From Bugulina stolonifera (Eukaryota > Bryozoa > Gymnolaemata > Cheilostomatida > Bugulidae): a stretch of DNA of 64,000 nt. A program made the position numbers and the translations under genes. The stretch is taken from the NCBI GenBank assembly GCA_935421135.1, contig OW285193.1, positions 9,666,496-9,730,495 on the forward strand, read 5' to 3'. The notes beneath the pieces are model-generated. The model had not been told where the DNA came from. It was given only the letters and a program-made list of their open reading frames with translations, and did not search any database. Shown one piece after another: positions 23,646 to 33,649 of the stretch (position 1 is its first letter; each line of letters begins with the position of its first letter).

Positions 23646-24476
23646 TTAAAAACTTAACCGGGACCTACTGGTGGGTCGGTCCCTTTTCTTTGCCTCTATG
23701 ACCATTCTTAGATCGTCATTCTTTTCTCTTTTCGATCTCCTGCCTTCCTGTGGCTTCTCGCTCTCTCGCTCTCTTCTCTCCTCCTCTCGCACTTCCACTT
23801 CACTACTTGTCATTAGCTGCTGGACTTTCTCCTCCAACCTTCCTCTTTCCTGTCTTGTGAACTCCTTTATGTTTCTTTCACATGTGGCTCTCTCTTTCTC
23901 AATAAAGTTCTCTATCTTCTGCTCTGTCTCTTCCCTTAGCAGCCTGACCTGGGACTCTATAGTCTCTCTCGCTTTCTGCTGTCTGATTACTGTCCCCCAC
24001 CATTGTTGAACTTTTATCCTCGCTCTAATCTCTCCCGCTGTATTCCAGTGTACACTATCCTCGTACATGTGACTTTTCAAAACAATCTTATCATCCTTTC
24101 GGTAGTACATGACATTGTGTAAATCTACCGTTGAGTTTCCATTGTATAAGTTAATCTCAGTCAGTAGATAATTGAGTTGTCTGACTGTCTCCCTCTCTAT
24201 GTCATTGGCGTACTGCGGTGGAAAGAAAGTGGCCATAGTCCAGTTCTTCTTCCCTTTCACACGCCTCATCTGAGTCTCTAAGTCGGCAACACGCTCCTTC
24301 TCCATCCTTCTCACACCTCGTCTCCACAAGTCCGGTATCCCAAAAACAAACAGGGTTGTCTCGTCTTCATCTGCTTCATCCAGCATCTCCCTCAAACGTT
24401 GACCTCCTTTGCAGAAGATAGTGGCACCTTCTACCCTCAGATTTCTAACCAAGCTGTTTCCTCTGATGGTCAGCAT
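23646..24476 (-). CDS. SGNH/GDSL-hydrolase-like ORF downstream of gypsy pol
   Basis: 276 codons from ATG at 24476 to a stop at 23646. An AG with an upstream pyrimidine stretch (CATTTGCAG) lies directly before the ATG, so the ORF may be reached by splicing, as env-position genes of retroelements often are. The SGNH pattern is visible: block I reads RGNS with Ser8 (Asp of GDS replaced by Asn), G46-x-x-D49 in FGIPDL corresponds to the GxND block with Asn lost, and D140-S-V-H143 in EDSVHWN matches the DxxH catalytic block. Residues about 165-250 are charged and look like a coiled coil (EETEQKIENFIEKERATCE), ending in a basic tail. An esterase activity is an inference. A structural role is equally possible. 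Confidence 0.6.
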   Translation of the reverse strand: MLTIRGNSLVRNLRVEGATIFCKGGQRLREMLDEADEDETTLFVFGIPDLWRRGVRRMEKERVADLETQMRRVKGKKNWTMATFFPPQYANDIERETVRQLNYLLTEINLYNGNSTVDLHNVMYYRKDDKIVLKSHMYEDSVHWNTAGEIRARIKVQQWWGTVIRQQKARETIESQVRLLREETEQKIENFIEKERATCERNIKEFTRQERGRLEEKVQQLMTSSEVEVREEERRERESEKPQEGRRSKREKNDDLRMVIEAKKRDRPTSRSRLSF

Positions 24477-24658
24477 CTGCAAATGGAAATTTCAAGGATT
24501 TTGGTCCCAATAGCTACTAGGGGTTGGTTGACTCAGGCTGGATGAGTAGACAATGAAAAGTGGAGAGTATGAAGATTATAAAATTTGATAGAAAACTAAA
24601 CCTAGTCTGATGACGTATACTAGTCTTCATCTGTCAGTTTGTCACAGTATAATAATAT

Positions 24659-24690
<32 letters not shown>

Positions 24691-24691
24691 T

Positions 24692-27600
24692 TTAAGGATT
24701 CCACACATAGTCCGAAGACAGGTGTTTCTTGGAAACCATTCTCCTTGGTCTCCTGCTGGATTGAACTTCGGATTGCTCTCGAACTCTCTCTGCCTTCACC
24801 TCGTTATGTCTGGTCTTAGTAAAGTCTGTCTTTTGTTTCTTGATTGGTGGTGATTTTAGTTTGTCTTGGGCCCTCTTTCCTTCCCCATAGCCTTCTCTCT
24901 CTTCCTCCCCTTCGCTCACCTCGTCTTCTTCACTGGACTCTTCCTCCTTTTCTGACTCTGTCTCGACCATGCTACTAGACTCTTCGTCTATAGGTTGGTT
25001 GATGTTCAACCTCCTCATATGTCTCCAGTTCCTCCTCACTGTCTTACCCGCTACTCTCACATTGTAACTGTCTGGCTCTGCTCTCTTTCCAATTACTATG
25101 CCTCTCTTTCCCTTCTCTTTGCCAATCTTAACCCATACCACGTCTCCCTCCTTGAACTCCTCTTGTTCCCTGGCTTTAGTCCTTCTGTCTCTCGCTTCCT
25201 TCTGCATCCTTTTGAGGTTCCCGTCCCTCTCTCTAAACTCTTCTTCTGTGATATCAGAGTCTCCTACTGGTATGTTTGTCCTGACATTTCTGCCTATTAA
25301 TAGCTCACAGGGAGATCTACCACTCTCTAGTGGTGTATTCCTCTATATAAGAAGTGCCAGATTCTTGTCCCTTTCTTTATCCCACATACTCTTCACCGTC
25401 TGCACACTCCGCTCGGCCAAACCATTGCTTTCGTGGTAATGGGGACTACTGGTGATGTGGTTTATTTTGCAATCTTCCATTAATTTCCTGAAGAACTGGC
25501 CTACATAGCATGGTCCATTGTCACTACGAAGTTTACAAGGTGTGCCAAATCTGGCAAACACGTTCTTCATCTTTTTCACAATCGCTTCGAAAGTCTTCGC
25601 TTCTATTTCTAATACCTCGATCCACCTAGAGTAGTAGTCTATCATCAGTAAATAGTTCCGTTTCCTGTACTCGAACAGGTCCGACCCTAGGGTATGCCAG
25701 GGTTTGTCTGGTAGTTCCGTGTGTTTCATTGGCAATGTTTTCGTCCTTCGACTCATGATACACCGGTTACAGCTTTCTATATATTTCTGCAGATCGGACC
25801 TCATACCGGGCCAGTACATACTTGTCCTGGCCCTTCTTAGACACCTTTCCAGTCCTTGGTGACCACGGTGGATTATTTCCATCATGGCCTTCCTTAGATT
25901 CCCTGGGATTACAATCCTATCATCTCTCATCGCAATGTCATTTTGACAGGATAAGTGCTCTCTCTGGGTCCAATATCGTCTTATCTCTCCTTTGTAGTTC
26001 TTCCCTTTCTTCCTCCACCCTTCTTGTATTTCTCTCAACAGTGTAATGTATTCCTCGTCTTCTCTTCCCCTTAGTCGAATTTCCTCCAGGATTTGGTCAT
26101 CAAAGATCTCTTCAGCCTCAGAGACCACCCTTACATGCATCTCAACTCGGTCGATTTGCGCTCGCTCGTTTGGTGTCGGCTCCCCAGCCGGTCTCGATAG
26201 AAGGTCAGCCAAAAACATTTGGTTTCCAGGTGTGTGGAAAATATCGAAGTGGTACCTCATCAATCTCAATTTAAATCGTTGGCACCGGAGTGGGAGGTTG
26301 GCTAAATCGCTTTCCCCAAGGAGTTTCACCAGCAGCTTGTGGTCTGTTTCCACCTCAAAGTATGTCCCCACGAGAAAGAAGTCGAATTTCTCGCATGCCC
26401 AGGTGATGGCGAGAGCCTCTTTTTCCAGTTGGGCATACCTTTTCTCAGCTACCGTCAGTTTCCTCGACACGAACCCGACAGGCTGCCACTGCTTTGTTTC
26501 GTTCTCCTGCAATAGCGCAGCACCCATGGCATAGCAGCTTGAATCCGCAGTCACCCTGTGTTTCGCTCTTACGTCATACTTGGCCAGAACCGGAGCTCTG
26601 CTTATCTCTCTCTTCAGAGCTTCAAAACTCCTCTGTTGGTCGACATCCCAACACCAGTCTCCCTTGCTACCATTTAACTCCTGCAGAGGTTTACTCAGTT
26701 CTGCTAGTCTCGGGCTGAATTTGTGAAGGTAGTTGACCATACCCAAAAAGCTCTTCAATTCCTTCTTGCAAGTTGGAGGCTCCATTTCTGTGATTGCTAG
26801 GATTTTCGCCGGGTCTGGCGAGATCCCCTTTTCTCCGATGTGGTGTCCCAGGAAGAGGACCTCTCTCACTCTAAACTCGCACTTCTTTTTGTTGAGAGTC
26901 ATGCCTGCCTCCTCCAGTCTCCCCAAAACCTTCTCAAGTCGTCGATCGTGCTCCTCTATGTCTTTTCCAAACACCAAGATGTCGTCCATCATGCACACCA
27001 CACCCTTTAGGTCACACAATATCTTACTCATCTGGCGTTGAAATATTTCGGGCGCAGCAGAAATCCCAAATGGCAATTTCCGATATTGAAATCTTCCAAA
27101 CGGAGTTATGAATGTAGTGTATGGCTTCGATGATTCTTCAAGTTCAATTTGCCAAAAGCCTGAGTTGGCGTCCATTTTTGAAAAGATCTTACTGCCTTGT
27201 AGGACTGCTAGTGTCTCCTCAGTTCTCGGTAGCGAAAAATTCTCTCTCTTCACACTCTTGTTGAGCTTGGTGAGGTCCACACAGATTCGCACATCCCCCG
27301 ATGATTTAGGTGCTACCACCATTCCCGCACACCATTCCCGTGGTTCCTGCACCCTCTCGATCACTCCTAGCCCCTCCATTCGCTTCAACTCGTTCTCGGC
27401 CGCCTCTCTAAGTCCTATGGGAAGTTTTCTTGGCACAGATAAAGCGTAAGGTACAGCATCATCTTTCAGTTGTATCCTGTACTTCTCCGGAAGTTTACCA
27501 AGTTTCTGATACAGTTTAGGGAATTTCTCTTCTACCTGAACATTGTAAATCTTTGGAATCAGTCCTAAGGCAACGATTTCCGGTGCTCCCAGTAAGTTTG

Positions 27601-27838
27601 TAGGTGCTTTATCTATCACATAAAACTGTCCCATAGCTTTGCGGTCCCCCACTGCTATCTCCGCATCTAATATCCCCTCCTGCTCAAGAGGTCTACCCTC
27701 TGCATCCACTAGGTACTTGTGGGATGGCCTTAGTGTCCCTTTAGGTACTTTCAGCTCCTCTCTAGTTTTACTATTTATGACTGACAGGTCTGCTCCGGTG
27801 TCTATCCGGAAATTTTGGGGCAGGCCAGCTATTTTCAC
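24692..27838 (-). pseudogene. pol: Ty3/gypsy pol polyprotein, interrupted by one nonsense codon
   Basis: Open from 27838 to a TAG at 25343-25345, then open again in the same frame to 24692. Numbered from 27838: aspartic protease with D13-T-G-A16; reverse transcriptase with KLPFGISAAPEIFQ and MMDD at 283-286; RNase H with ADSS, EKRYAQLEKEAL and ETDHKLL; an HHCC zinc finger (HRGHQG ... SCNRC); an integrase core with DLFEY, RSDNGP and HHESNGLAE. The nonsense codon falls in the conserved YRNTP-type motif of the integrase. Beyond it comes the C-terminal integrase fold (KEGDVVWVKIG, RRNWRHMRRL) and an acidic, then basic tail. The final TAA runs straight into poly(A). Domain order with integrase after RNase H is diagnostic of Ty3/gypsy. 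Confidence 0.9.
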
Positions 27839-27904
27839 AGTTGTGTTGAAGCGTTTTTTTTAGTCCCGTCTGCTGGCTTCCGTGACTTTGTTGAGTCCAT
27901 ATAG

Positions 27905-28680
27905 TCAGAGAGATTCATCACTAGAGTATTCCCCTCCCTGATTGAAATCTATCATATGGTCAATCCTATGTTCCTCTTCCTGGTAGTAAGCAGCCTGATT
28001 GACTCCGCCACGATAGCCCCTACCATTGCCCCTGTATCCTGCTCGTCTTCGCGTCGCTCCTCGGTTCCCTCTAAATCCTCCCCTGCTATTCCCTCTGTTG
28101 TTTCCTCGTCTTGGTTCGCCGCAATCTCTGGAAATATGTCCTGGCCTGTTACAGTTAAAGCATGGTATTGTAGGACAGTTCCGTTGAACATGTGTTCTGC
28201 TCCCACAGTTGTAACATCCCCCCGTGTTAACTGCACCTGCTCCTCTAATATCGGCCTCATTACCCCACGCACCTGTGTTTGAGATGGTGTGTCCGACTTC
28301 TGCACTCCTTCTTTTACTCCTCAATTCCTCGATCGTCCTCTCAGCTGACTCATACTTAGCGCAGGTAGATGTGAAGTTGGTCATATTGATATCTGGGATC
28401 TGTAATAGTTCTGACTTAAGTTTCTCATTGATCATCCCATTAATCATGATGTGGATGGCTAAGTCCTCTCTGAGGCCTCCCAGCTGGCAGGAGTGTGACA
28501 ACTTCAAAACTCGCTGAATGTAGTCTCCCAACTCCTCACTCTGGCTCTGTTTCAAGTTCAGGAAGCGTGTCGCAAAATTGTCTTGTTTTCCCTTTTTGAA
28601 AAGTATTCTGCGAACTTATCTACTATGTCCTTAAATTGTATATCTTCCACTGCATACAACATAAGACATACCTGTGCCAT
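27905..28680 (-). pseudogene. gag: gypsy gag with two CCHC knuckles, frame-shifted
   Basis: The continuous part 27905-28555 or slightly longer encodes a capsid-like segment (LGDYIQRVLKLSHSCQLGG) followed by two zinc knuckles, CYNCGSRTHVQRNC and CFNCNRPGHISRDC, and an Arg/Gly-rich RNA-binding tail. Upstream, a second frame (VDKFAEYFSKRENK, with an in-frame ATG at 28680) carries the expected preceding capsid segment, and the two meet near 28590. One small indel there breaks gag. The gag stop TGA overlaps an ATG in another frame, and the pol frame is the same as gag's but blocked by TGA and then TAA. Confidence 0.78.
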
Positions 28681-28722
28681 ATTTGTTTCTTCTCGGTTGC
28701 AGTGTACCGTAAATGCTAATTA

Positions 28723-29037
28723 TATTACAGTTTTTGATCTGGGAAAACTAATTATTGTTTTTTTCTCCTCTTGCCCTGATAATCTTATTACAGTAGCATT
28801 ATTAGATGAGATTACTGATGCTACTGTGTCTATATCACTGGTATGTACTAACTCATGTTTGGAGTTATTTTCTCTCCCCCATGTTTTTACATGTCCTTGT
28901 GCTATGGGTTCTACGTTTCTACACGCCCTTGTGCTATGGGCTCCATGTTTCAACCAAACATGGTGGGTTGGGTTTATTAATATTGAAAACACCAAAGAGC
29001 TTGTATTTGATTCAAGAGCTTTTTTAGGAGGTGACAT
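28723..29037 (-). CDS. unassigned 105-codon ORF directly upstream of gag
   Basis: Reads ATG (29037) to TAA (about 28720) on the same strand as gag and ends where gag coding begins. Hydrophilic, with no recognised domain. It contains an imperfect DNA repeat of about 30 bp (CCTTGTGCTATGGG, 28893-28945). The plus strand is also open across it, so it may be a chance frame. If real, it could be a leader ORF of the retroelement. Confidence 0.3.
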
Positions 29038-29119
29038 CTCTGCCCTTAGAGCAATTATGGACTTGAAGATCAGTTCAATAGGATTGCATTGTATTGAGTG
29101 AGTTGTATTTGAAATATAT

Positions 29120-30264
29120 AACGACCAAACTTTAAGGTGAGTGTATCACACTCATGGTCATGGGAGAACTAATCCAGAAGAGTGACAAGAGAAGACAACT
29201 TCTAATTATGATCAATAACCTATGAGTGCTCATACATGGTAATTCTATTATTGTGATAAGCAACTGCGTCCCAATAAATGAGAAGTATGAACTCTATCAT
29301 AACAATAAAGTGCCACCAGAGATTATCTGCATTACATTTTACATATCAACAGCCTTGGTGTCAAATCTTAATACAGGTTCGTACTTAATACTGTTTGTGA
29401 TAGATCTATATGAGATATCGTGAAAGAATTTATGGGCTCATCACCAGCAGTGTGAACGGGTTGTCGTTCAGGTAAGGTTTCTTTGAAGTTATTATTCCAT
29501 GTGTCATTCATAATTTCTTTGACTAGTTCCTTACAACAGATGTTGGTGTCCAAGAAAGGCAACTCCAAAATTGAAGGAATGATTCAATATTTTTAGATGA
29601 AGGGTCGCATAAATAATAATATAGTAGAATGTTGAAGTTTTCGGGCAAGAATCAAAAATTTATAAAACACGATCTCTATGCATTTTTGGGCTGATGTTGA
29701 GTTACCTCTTTTGTTTGCAGCGAAAAATTCCAGAACAAATAATATTGAATAAATTTCTTCCAAACAGGAACTTACGCCAGTAACGAGTTACTTTGTTTTA
29801 GTTTAGTCTTATGTGACCAGCTTACTGTTATCACCTATTAAAACCCTACCGCATGAGTCACATAAACAACTTTCAGACTGCAGTTTATACTAACTACTAG
29901 CGGCGAGCGACATGCTCTAGTGAGCGGTAGGGGTCAACGAGTTAAACAAGCTGAACTTTAAACCCCATCGCTAACTGACACGTGCCAGCTGTAGTATAGT
30001 GGTTAGCATTGGCCGCTCCACTGGCCGCTAGTAGTTGGTGTAAACGGCAGTCTTGAAAGGCTGTTAGATTAAAATAGAAATATCTTGCTTTGATTTACAG
30101 TGTAACAAATGTTGACTATTGAGACAGTTTTGTTATCGCATATAGCTCATTGGCCCTTTGACTGTACCGCTACGTATTATTATTCCATGTACAAGTACAT
30201 ATTACTTTATACAGTTATACAAAGTTGTCTCCTCTCCCCATTGATGAGCAACTACATGTACTAA
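29120..30264. other. spacer with scattered repeat words
   Basis: Holds a GAGAAGACAACTTCTAATTATGATCAATA fragment at 29189-29217 that matches one end of the MITE at 51.5 kb. It also holds a small inverted pair: CTAGCGGCGAGCGACATGCTC near 29898 and its partner CACTGGCCGCTAGTAG near 30018, with ACTAACTACTAGCGG and CCGCTAGTAGTTGGT mirrored about 29885-30040. No gene seen. Confidence 0.4.
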
Positions 30265-30525
30265 CTAGGCCTACGATTACTGTGCACGTACTGTAGAAAT
30301 TAAACACGATATAAGCAGGTGAAAAAATTGTGAACAGACAGAATATGGAAAACAGTAACATTGTCTAGGCTCTCCCATATCCATATTTGAAATATCAAAG
30401 AACTGCTTCCAAAGTGTTTGCTATTGCTATATGATCGGGTAGATTCTACTGGTTGTTGATTTGAACCTTTTCTTGCATCTTCTATCTTAACTAAATGATT
30501 CCTTCACTTGTAGGTTCACAGGCTA
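30265..30525 (-). pseudogene. decayed copy of the C8orf33 homologue's last exon
   Basis: Aligns with 33535-33780: GGTGAAAAAAT, GACAGA, AAACA.TA.., ATCCATATTTG.AATATCAAAG, TTGCTATTGC, GGGTAGATTCTA.TGGTTGTTGA. Read on the minus strand it keeps QQPVEST, but a deletion of about a dozen bases and changes of Cys codons put it out of frame. The 5' exons are absent. Confidence 0.75.
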
Positions 30526-30714
30526 TGTTAGTTACTTAGATTTATCTACGCTTGCCCTTAGGTGAATTAATGATTAACTTCTTTTTTTTGCAAAAAAACG
30601 CAGCAGATGTGTCGCAGCTAACAACGTTTTCCATTTTTGGAAAGCTTGCGATGTGCATAGGAGTTGTACGTCCATGTAGCATGCCCTTTACACCAGCATT
30701 TGTCTGCATGATCA

Positions 30715-32800
30715 AGAACTATGCTTATAGTGTCAATCTTCTAGCTAATCAATGATTCCATAACAGTGAAAGATAATAATTGGAATTTAATAAAAATAAT
30801 TAGTAGATTAAACCTTTTAATAATAATCTTTTGCAAAGAGTTTCTTATTGAATAAACCTGACATTACAAGCACAACATGACAGCACATTACAAGCACATG
30901 ACACTGACTAATCATTATTATTGATACTGCATGCCTATTTGTCATGTTATTGAGAGGCCAAAGTTTGTAAATTAGTGTAAATAACTGCATATTATTCGTT
31001 GCATTATTTTATTGCATTCTTTTGTTGCATTATTGTGTTTTTCATTGAGGATATACTTGTTTTGCTTCTACTGAAACAGCAAAAAGTTGACATGAAAGGA
31101 TATTAGTGCATTATATTTTATAACAATAGCTGCAACATTCATAATTATATTACAGTATACATTCAGGTTAGTAACATGTACCTTAGCTAATCTGAAACTA
31201 AGAATGTGTACAACAGGACTACTATATACTATTACTGTGTGTGTTTCACATCACACATATACTTGCCGGTACTCCTCAGCACTCATCTAAGTGATAAGAA
31301 ATAAAGAACCTCTTGTTACTACATGAAATAAATTTAATAGTCTCTCTGACACATAGATGGCCTTTCTATTGTTCCACATGGCTTGGAAGAGTAATTCATA
31401 TTACTTGTCTTTAGTTTGATACAATTACCCCCCTTCTGCCCCTCAGCAAAGTAGGTCATATTTACAGCTGTGCCATCATCCCACAGCCAACCATCTCCAA
31501 CCTTAGAAGCTCCAAGGACGAAATACACCAGGGAGTAAACATCTACATGAGAATCAGTATCAATTCAGTTTACAGGAACCAGCCAATTAAATAGTTCACT
31601 AGTATGTGTGCTGTTTCAAGTAAGCTGCTATAGTATAGTTTAGAATGTCGATGTTTAATCTCTATAATATAAATCATATCGTTATGTGGACTAAACTAGT
31701 AACATAGCGGTTATGCTGTGAACTGCCTACCTGGTGTGTTTACCAAGTAGTTGATCAACCAATTCCTGGACTGTTCTGTTGTTAGCATAGCCAGAGTTCC
31801 ACCCATATTCTCACAGTTAGTTTGGGCATCTTCAGGCAGATAAACCTCAGTCTCAAACAGGAAACATTTCTTACTCACTGGGTTCCTGATCCAACCTTCC
31901 TCTTGGCATTGAGAGATAACTTAAAAAATATTAAAGGACATTACTCTAGAATAAGTATGTACTTTTGGTGCTACAAGTATATTACATTACATCTGCATGT
32001 ACGTAACATACATGCATGTACTGCGTCACAAACTGTGGCATTGATTCTAGTAAGAGCTCAAAAAGACTGCAAAAATAAAGTAGAATATCAACTATGCATA
32101 GCTTGGTTGTCTAACCCAATGGGTAAACTTACTTTGCTCATACATGATGACATCATCATTGACAGCACTATCTGTATCAGACTTGTAGATAGTCTGATAC
32201 GGTGAGAGATTACACAACCCAGATACAGTATTGAAGGTAAATGCCTCACAGTCAGCACCTCTCTGTAAACATCTGTCAGAGCATCTGATCATTCTACTGG
32301 TAACAAATGACTCTGAGATCGACAGCAGATCTCTTCCTTTTACTCTTATGAATTCTTTCTCCAGTTGTCGTCCATCAACCTTATTATCAAAATATAACAT
32401 ACACTGTAAAATGTAGCATATTCTTATTCTATTGATATGAAGTACATGTATCACATGTTAGATTAGAGTCTTTTCAATTGTGATTTCCTGTATATTGTCA
32501 ACGCGTGAATTCTTAATTCATCTGAAAACTATTGAATGAGGAATATCTAATTACGATTAGAATTAAAATCTGTGTAGCTCTTCCACAAACAAAATGTGTC
32601 CAATTGATAAAGATATTATTGCCTTCAGATTCCGAAACCAAAAATATGCTTTATTTAAATCAGCATGATTGTATGTTTAAATAATTATATGTCTTGCACA
32701 TTTATACTCATTTAAATAAAATCATGTATATGCCTTACCTTGAAAGCAAGTGTTGCCACAAATATAGTAAAGGTAACTATCTGCATTTCACCATACAATG
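30715..32800. repeat. segmental duplication block 2 (lectin copy D)
   Basis: Counterpart of 13150-15600 in coding and non-coding sequence. Together with the C8orf33 exon fragment to its left, it suggests the duplicated unit spanned the C8orf33 3' end plus a lectin gene. Confidence 0.7.
31334..32786 (-). CDS. secreted PAN/apple plus C-type-lectin-like protein, copy D
   Basis: Exons 32739-32786 (48 nt, ATG), 32133-32379 (247), 31731-31919 (189) and 31334-31542 (209 with stop), GT-AG and in phase, giving 230 residues. The signal peptide is MQIVTFTIFVATLAFK. The PAN-like part has CSDRCLQRGADCEAFTFN and GLCNLSPYQTIY. The CTLD part has SKKCFLFE, NCENMGGTLAML, LGASKVGDGWLWDDG, CIKL and MCQRDY. It is one residue longer than B and C because of an extra Gly in EGQKGGNC. 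There are no EPN/QPD or WND motifs. The gene lies about 0.86 kb downstream of the C8orf33 homologue on the same strand. An (AT)n run sits about 60 bp upstream of the ATG (32842-32860). Likely extracellular; ligand unknown. Confidence 0.87.
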
Positions 32801-33199
32801 TAAATGTAGGTGTAGTAAAAGTATGAGAGTCTGTTCTAATGTATATATATATATATATTAAACAAGACGTACTTAGTTAGACTGTAGTTTTCAATTAAAT
32901 GGGACGCTGCCTCCTGAAGAGAAATTCCTAGTTTGGAAGAACCAAGGTAGGGTAATGCTGCTAGTATACATGTAATTTCCCTTGAGAAAAAGTTGCACAC
33001 AATAGTCATAATAATAAAAATGGATAATTTCAACATCCATTTTATGGGCACTTTCGGCATCAATGCGATGGAAGAGCAAATAATTTGATAGGATCAACTT
33101 TCCAATAATGCGATGGAAATAATAATAAACCTTAATACACAGGTACTTGAAGGTCTCACATTTCAGCCTGAGAGCCTCCCTTTATGTTATATATAAACA

Positions 33200-33500
33200 T
33201 GTCCGGTCCACTTAAGTAACAGTTTTTGTTTTCAGTGTTTGTTAGACGCACGAGTGTGGGAAGTGCTTGGTAGTGGTACTGGTAGTGGGCTGCCAAGGTA
33301 AACTTCCACATATTACATAAAGAGTGAACAGTTAAGTTAAGCTCTTGTAGTTATTGGAGAGGACGTAGGCCGATGCTTAGACTCATTAAAGAGTCAAGGG
33401 TTGACGTAGGTCCTATAGTTTATACTACAAAGGAGTGTAGAAAGTATCTGTGTTGATGAAGGGATGTAGACCCGATGCTAGATTCATTGAAGTTTTTCCC
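33200..33500. mobile_element. fragment of the LTR-like repeat family
   Basis: Shares ATTACATAAAGAGTGAACAGTT, GACGTAGGCCGATGCTTAGA-type, TTATACTACAAAGGAGTG and CCCGATGCTAGATTCAT with 10045-10240. Lies just downstream of the C8orf33 homologue's stop codon. Confidence 0.65.
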
Positions 33501-33649
33501 TCTCTCTTTCCAGTGATGATTAGTTATGAGCTAAGTCTACTATTACATAGCACACACTGTAAACTTTAAACACAAACTGACTAGGTGAAAAAATCAGTGG
33601 ACAGACAGACAGTGCACAAGAAACAATAATACGTGTATTGTCTAAACAC

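Larger units (their letters stand above)
23572..28722 (-). mobile_element. degraded Ty3/gypsy retrotransposon with SGNH-like downstream ORF
   Basis: Read on the minus strand, the order is gag-like ORF with two zinc knuckles, then pol (protease, reverse transcriptase, RNase H, integrase), a poly(A) tract directly after the pol stop, an SGNH-hydrolase-like ORF, and a second poly(A) tract at 23575-23601. I could not find long terminal repeats on either side. The copy is dead: gag is frame-shifted near 28590, gag and pol are separated by two stops, and a stop lies inside the integrase. The 5' limit is uncertain. Coding homology fades at about 28.7 kb. Confidence 0.8.

Noticed and set aside
23671..24009. 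Plus-strand Ser/Leu-rich frame
   Set aside because: Antisense of the coiled-coil part of the SGNH-like ORF.
24995..27863. Many plus-strand frames of 70-170 codons
   Set aside because: They are antisense shadows of the gypsy pol gene.
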